Assembly (NCBI GenBank): GCA_023421635.1
Contig: JAEZSU010000158.1
Span: forward strand, 1-8,556
From: Actinomycetes bacterium
Lineage (GTDB): Bacteria > Actinomycetota > Actinomycetes > Actinomycetales > Microbacteriaceae
DNA length: 8,556 nucleotides
Direction of reading: 5' to 3'
Positions 5,689-8,556 of the stretch are shown here, piece after piece. Numbering within the stretch: the stretch's first letter is position 1; each line of letters starts with the position of its first letter. The notes under the pieces were generated by a model. The model was not told the DNA's origin. It was given only the letters and a program-made list of their open reading frames with translations, and searched no databases. The position numbers and the translations under genes are program-made.

Positions 5689-6832
5689 GCCGCTGCCCCT
5701 CCATCCGGGTCTCGTACGGAAGCACGGCCGTCGTCTCGAATCCGTCGGCGGTGGGGCCGCTCGCGCAGCGCCCTCCGAGCGAGGCGGCCCGCTCGGACAT
5801 CCCTTCCAGGCCGAACCCCCGTCCGAGAGCGGGCGGCGGCGCCGTTCCGATGTTCCGGATGCGCGCACGCACCGCATCCGGCTCCCACTCGAGCGTCACG
5901 GCGACCGACGTGCTCTGCGGCGCGTGCTTGCGGACATTGCTCAGCGACTCCTGCACCGTTCGGAAGAGCGCAAGCTCTGCCTCGGGCGCGAGCGGTCGTG
6001 CCGTCCCCGTGATCTCGAGCGACGTGGCGATCCCGCTGTCACGAGCGAACGTGTCCACCAACGGACGGATGTGGCCGACACCGACGAGCGGCTCGCCGCG
6101 CAGCGCCGCGATCGCACGCTTTCCCTCGTCGACGCCGACGCGCGCAGAACGGTGCGCCAGTTCGAGCTGTTCGATCACGCGCGTGTCGGTGTCGGTCCGC
6201 CGTGCCAAGAGCCGGGCAGCCTCGAGTTGCAGAGTCAATCCTGACAAGGTGTGTGCGAGGACGTCATGCAACTCCCGCGCCAGGCGAGCGCGTTCGGCGA
6301 GGGCAGCCGCCTCCTCGTTCGCGCGCTGGGCTTCCGCGGTGCGCTGCAACACCTCCTGTGCTCGCGCGCTCGCGTCCCGGCTCAGTGCAGCGAAGGCGGA
6401 CGCCGCGAAGAAGAACCCGACGCCGAGGGCGATGTTCAGCACCGCGTTCATCGGATATTCGCTCGTGAGCGCCTCCGCTGTTCCCACCGTGACGAGCACC
6501 GGGGTCGCGGCGACAGCTGCAGGACGGACCGGCAGCGCCAGCGCCAGCGCGGCGACGGCGATGAACGCGGCGACGAACCCTGGACCCCACGGCTGCATGG
6601 CGTCGAGCGCGGCACCACTCACTCCGTAGCCGACGAACGCCAGCGCCTGCCGCAGCGACCCCCGCGGGAGGCCCAAGATACCCAGGCACCACAGCGCCAC
6701 CCCCGACGCGACGACGAGGACGAAGACGGGATACGGCGTATGCGCGGGCGGCGAGGAGACGACGCACACGACCCCCACGACGAGCGCCGTGATCAGGCCG
6801 ACGCGCCCGGCCGAGATAGACATGCGCCCCAC
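5681..6832 (-). CDS. NarL-type (HisKA_3) sensor histidine kinase
   Basis: With GTG 6832 as start the protein has 383 residues. In-frame alternatives are GTG 6841 (three more residues) and ATG 6823 (three fewer); 6832 is chosen because TAGAGT lies seven bases upstream. The N-terminal 150 residues hold about six hydrophobic helices with short loops, so there is no large extracellular sensor domain; the signal is probably membrane-linked. An alpha-helical linker is followed by the HisKA_3 box RELHDVLAHTLSG with H189 as phosphoacceptor. The HATPase domain has an N box QESLSNVRKHA (N299) and a G box GRGFGLEGMSERAASLGG starting near 337. It autophosphorylates and passes phosphate to the response regulator encoded downstream, overlapping by 8 bases. 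Regulated targets are unknown; the usual neighbouring ABC exporter genes are absent here. Confidence 0.94.
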   Translation of the reverse strand: MGRMSISAGRVGLITALVVGVVCVVSSPPAHTPYPVFVLVVASGVALWCLGILGLPRGSLRQALAFVGYGVSGAALDAMQPWGPGFVAAFIAVAALALALPVRPAAVAATPVLVTVGTAEALTSEYPMNAVLNIALGVGFFFAASAFAALSRDASARAQEVLQRTAEAQRANEEAAALAERARLARELHDVLAHTLSGLTLQLEAARLLARRTDTDTRVIEQLELAHRSARVGVDEGKRAIAALRGEPLVGVGHIRPLVDTFARDSGIATSLEITGTARPLAPEAELALFRTVQESLSNVRKHAPQSTSVAVTLEWEPDAVRARIRNIGTAPPPALGRGFGLEGMSERAASLGGRCASGPTADGFETTAVLPYETRMEGQRRG

Positions 6833-6839
6833 GCGACCC

Positions 6840-6845
6840 ACTCTA
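6840..6845 (-). promoter_or_regulatory. candidate -10 of the kinase-regulator operon
   Basis: On the minus strand TAGAGT is followed by seven bases and the in-frame GTG at 6832. This would give a leaderless or nearly leaderless mRNA. If one of the other in-frame start codons is used, the spacing argument fails. Confidence 0.35.
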
Positions 6846-6860
6846 GATCCGGCGTCGGTG

Positions 6861-6921
6861 CGCGCATCGGCCTACGGTCCGAGATCGGCTCACCCGCGAT
6901 CGGACCCCGCGCCGATGCGCG
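6861..6921. repeat. 61-bp nested palindrome between divergent genes
   Basis: The outer arms CGCGCATCGGC (6861-6871) and GCCGATGCGCG (6911-6921) are perfectly complementary over 11 bp. Inside them, after a symmetric 4-base mismatch on each side, GGTCCGA (6876-6882) and TCGGACC (6900-6906) pair over 7 bp around a 17-base centre. The centre (6891) is almost exactly midway between the kinase start (6832, minus) and the channel start (6952, plus). Its position between two divergent promoters argues against a terminator and for a regulatory site shared by both, or a DNA/RNA structure. Confidence 0.7.
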
Positions 6922-6938
6922 AAGTGCCACGGGGTCGG

Positions 6939-6944
6939 CATTCT
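6939..6944 (+). promoter_or_regulatory. weak candidate -10 before TMEM175-type gene
   Basis: CATTCT keeps A at position 2 and T at position 6 of a -10 element and ends seven bases before the ATG at 6952. No Shine-Dalgarno is seen. It departs from TANNNT at the first base, so it is only suggestive. Confidence 0.25.
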
Positions 6945-6951
6945 CGGTCGC

Positions 6952-7596
6952 ATGGATACCCGTGACCGCTACCTCACCGTCGTCGCCCGAGGTGACGGCG
7001 TCGAACGCACGACGTTCTTCAGCGATGCCGTGTTCGGCATCGCGCTCACCCTCCTTGTGATCGAGATCAGGGTGCCCGCGGTACCGTCGGGCGATCCGAC
7101 GCTCGGCCTGCTGTCGCTCGTCCCCGACTATCTGGTCTTCGTGCTGAGCTTCGTCGTGATCGGTCTGGTCTGGCTCTCACACCATCGGAAGTTCCGCATG
7201 CTGCGTGGCCACGATCAGAATCTGCTGCGGCTGAACCTCGTGCTCCTGCTCCTGGTCGCCTCGTTCCCGCTGCCGACCGCAATCCTGGGTCAGCATCCGG
7301 ATTCCCCCGTCGCCGTTTCGCTGTACGCGGCCGCGATCACGCTCATCGGCCTGGCGATGGCGTCGATCTGGGCGTACGCCTGCCGCCGAGGGCTCACCCG
7401 CCCGGAAGTCACACCCGACATCGCGCGGTACATGCTGGGCCAGTCTCTGGTGATCCCAGCGGTCTTCGCGCTCTCCATCCCGGTCGCGCTCCTCTGGAAC
7501 GCGAATGCGGCGGAGTTCGCGTGGATCGCAGCGGTGCCGCTCTCGCTCCTGCTGGGCTGGGTCGCGGGCCGCACGGGCGGAACCGTTCGCGACTGA
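6952..7596 (+). CDS. TMEM175-type potassium channel family protein (DUF1211)
   Basis: Protein of 214 residues with six hydrophobic helices, matching the length of bacterial TMEM175 proteins. The family signature RxxxFSD is present at R19-F23-S24-D25, directly followed by AVFGIALTLLVIEI in helix 1, the helix that lines the pore and provides the hydrophobic selectivity filter. Other family-typical parts are GLVWLSHHRKFRML (71-84) and LLRLNLVLLLLVASFPLPT (91-109). Bacterial members assemble as tetramers and conduct potassium without the classic TVGYG filter, which is also absent here. The gene is divergent from the kinase operon across the 6861-6921 palindrome and is followed by the terminator of the convergent tRNA gene. 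ATG 6952 is chosen because the signature lies at the usual distance from the N-terminus. Confidence 0.9.
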   Translation: MDTRDRYLTVVARGDGVERTTFFSDAVFGIALTLLVIEIRVPAVPSGDPTLGLLSLVPDYLVFVLSFVVIGLVWLSHHRKFRMLRGHDQNLLRLNLVLLLLVASFPLPTAILGQHPDSPVAVSLYAAAITLIGLAMASIWAYACRRGLTRPEVTPDIARYMLGQSLVIPAVFALSIPVALLWNANAAEFAWIAAVPLSLLLGWVAGRTGGTVRD

Positions 7597-7607
7597 CGCG
7601 GCATGCG

Positions 7608-7642
7608 AAAAGCCCCGCAGAGTGGCGAGACTCTGCGGGGCT
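7608..7642 (-). terminator. intrinsic terminator of tRNA-Lys
   Basis: AGCCCCGCAGAGT (7611-7623) and ACTCTGCGGGGCT (7630-7642) form a perfect 13-bp stem with loop GGCGAG. On the minus strand the stem is followed by TTTTCGC (four T at 7611-7608), giving a classic intrinsic terminator five bases past the tRNA 3' end. On the plus strand no T-tract follows, but the hairpin lies 14 bases after the TMEM175-type stop and may also help end that transcript. Confidence 0.9.
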
Positions 7643-7647
7643 GTCCG

Positions 7648-7720
7648 TGCACCCCCTGGGACTCGAACCCAGAACCCACTGATTAAGAGTCAGTTGCTCT
7701 GCCGATTGAGCTAGAGGTGC
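7648..7720 (-). tRNA. tRNA-Lys (anticodon CTT)
   Basis: A 73-base cloverleaf reads on the minus strand. The acceptor arms GCACCTC and GGGGTGC pair with one G-T, and the discriminator base is A. The D arm contains AGCTCAATCGGCAGAGC, the anticodon stem ACTGA/TCAGT encloses loop CTCTTAA with anticodon CTT (7687-7685), and the T arm contains GGTTCGAGTCC. It decodes AAG, the main lysine codon in GC-rich genomes. CCA is not encoded, as is common in actinobacteria. A TAATGT at 7766-7761 on the minus strand is a possible -10, leaving a 5' leader of about 34 bases for RNase P removal; this promoter is uncertain. Confidence 0.96.
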
Positions 7721-7822
7721 GTGATCCGGGTGGTTTTTCGATCAACCGAACCGAGGAACAACATTACATCGTCGGCCGCGCCCGCGCGAATCGGGACCGC
7801 CGGGCGCGTCGCAGCAGACCGG

Positions 7823-7828
7823 TATCCT
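7823..7828 (+). promoter_or_regulatory. -10 element of leaderless hisN
   Basis: TATCCT is followed by GACGAG and the GTG at 7835, so transcription should start on the start codon. A GA-rich stretch (GACGAGG) lies immediately against the GTG and is too close to serve as a Shine-Dalgarno. Confidence 0.5.
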
Positions 7829-7834
7829 GACGAG

Positions 7835-8556
7835 GTGACCTCCCCCCTCTCCCCCGCGCCGGGAGCGCCCGCCAGCCTGTCCGACGATCTCGCCCTCGCG
7901 CTGCAGCTCGCGGATGCCGCCGACGCCGTGTCCATGGCCCGCTTCGACGCGGCCGACCTCGACGTGCAGGCCAAGCCCGACGCGTCGTACGTGACCGAGG
8001 CCGACCTCGCCACCGAACGGGCGATCCGCGACATCCTCGCCGCCGAGCGGCCTGCGGACGGCGTGTTCGGCGAGGAGTTCGGCGCGCAGGGCGACACCGC
8101 GCGGCAGTGGATCATCGACCCCATCGACGGCACGCACAACTACCTGCGCGGCATCCCCATGTGGGCGACCCTCATCGCGCTCGCGGTCGACGGCGTCCCC
8201 CAGGTCGGGGTCGTCAGCCAGCCCGCGATCGGCAGGCGCTGGTGGGCAGCGACCGGGCACGGCGCCTGGACCGCCACGCCGGCGGGACCCCGCCGCATCC
8301 ACGTGTCCGACGTCGGCGAGTGCTCGCGCGCGAGCGTGAGCTTCCAGAGCATGCAGCAATGGGATGCGGTGGGCCGCGCCGACGACGTGGTGCGCCTGAG
8401 CCGTGCGGTCTGGCGCGACCGCGGCTACGGCGACGCGTGGCCGTACATGCTGGTGGCGGAGGGGCGCCTGGAGATGGTGGCCGAGTTCGACGTCAAGGAG
8501 TACGACATCGCCGCGCACTGGCCGATCGTGACCGAGGCCGGCGGCAGGATCTCCGC
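7835..8556 (+). CDS. hisN: histidinol-phosphatase, IMPase family (3' end outside window)
   Basis: The open frame from GTG 7835 runs off the window after 240 residues; the family is about 260, so only the C-terminal end is missing. It removes phosphate from L-histidinol phosphate, the penultimate step of histidine biosynthesis, using bound magnesium in the cytoplasm. Metal-site motifs of the inositol monophosphatase fold are present: GEEFG (E80, E81), WIIDPIDGTHNYLRG (D95, D98, G99, T100), and the second signature EYDIAAHWPIVTEAGGR (D224, 222-238). The sequence follows mycobacterial HisN closely, for example VTEADLATE, GIPMWATLIALAVDGVPQVGVV and RRWWAATGHGA, which favours HisN over a general inositol monophosphatase. 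It is divergent from tRNA-Lys, not in a his operon within this window. A proline-rich N-terminus of about 12 residues may be dispensable. Confidence 0.9.
   Translation, partial: MTSPLSPAPGAPASLSDDLALALQLADAADAVSMARFDAADLDVQAKPDASYVTEADLATERAIRDILAAERPADGVFGEEFGAQGDTARQWIIDPIDGTHNYLRGIPMWATLIALAVDGVPQVGVVSQPAIGRRWWAATGHGAWTATPAGPRRIHVSDVGECSRASVSFQSMQQWDAVGRADDVVRLSRAVWRDRGYGDAWPYMLVAEGRLEMVAEFDVKEYDIAAHWPIVTEAGGRIS

Noticed and set aside
5689..5877. Longer N-terminus for the response regulator
   Set aside because: The extra residues are arginine and glycine rich and out of frame with the kinase. Receiver domains normally begin within a few residues of the start, as they do at GTG 5688.
7742..8518. 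Minus-strand frame opposite hisN
   Set aside because: It is an antisense shadow. The plus strand carries all the IMPase metal-binding motifs.
1..8556. CRISPR array, insertion sequence, phage or toxin-antitoxin system
   Set aside because: I found no regularly spaced repeats, no transposase or integrase motifs and no paired small toxin-like frames. The tRNA gene shows no duplicated 3' end that would suggest an integration site.

Overview
The window reads as ordinary chromosomal DNA of a high-GC actinobacterium, most likely Microbacteriaceae and plausibly Microbacterium. The support is strongly GC-biased third codon positions, many GTG starts, many start codons without a Shine-Dalgarno, a tRNA-Lys gene without encoded CCA, and a mycobacterial-type HisN. 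I assign it only to this level because no rRNA or other phylogenetic marker is present. I see no insertion sequence, phage gene, CRISPR array or toxin-antitoxin pair.

Layout. (1) 51-308: small two-helix membrane protein. (2) 353-2016: two-gene operon of a MarR-type regulator and a 12-helix drug-efflux-type MFS transporter, joined by a 4-base stop/start overlap and preceded by an AT-rich tandem palindrome that overlaps the promoter. (3) 2084-2467: small acidic protein resembling the SseB N-terminal domain, whose ribosome binding site lies in the loop of a 12-bp inverted repeat. (4) 2484-4112: divergent pair of an MFS transporter (minus) and an ArsR-type regulator (plus), with two matching 18-bp palindromes between them. 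(5) 4124-4951 (minus): CPBP/Abi-type intramembrane protease, convergent with the arsR gene across a hairpin. (6) 5041-6832 (minus): NarL-type two-component system, kinase then response regulator, with overlapping ends. (7) 6952-7596: TMEM175-type (DUF1211) channel protein, divergent from the kinase across a 61-bp nested palindrome. (8) 7611-7720 (minus): tRNA-Lys(CTT) and its intrinsic terminator. (9) 7835-window end: histidinol-phosphatase hisN, cut off at its 3' end.

The genes form separate small modules: two regulator/efflux pairs, one sensor/regulator pair, and housekeeping genes. The most striking shared property is regulatory. At six starts a TANNNT hexamer ends 6 or 7 bases before the start codon with no Shine-Dalgarno, the arrangement expected for leaderless mRNAs. 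I did not find a convincing new biological system. The most unusual structures are the 61-bp palindrome at 6861-6921 and the hairpin enclosing the 2084 start codon.
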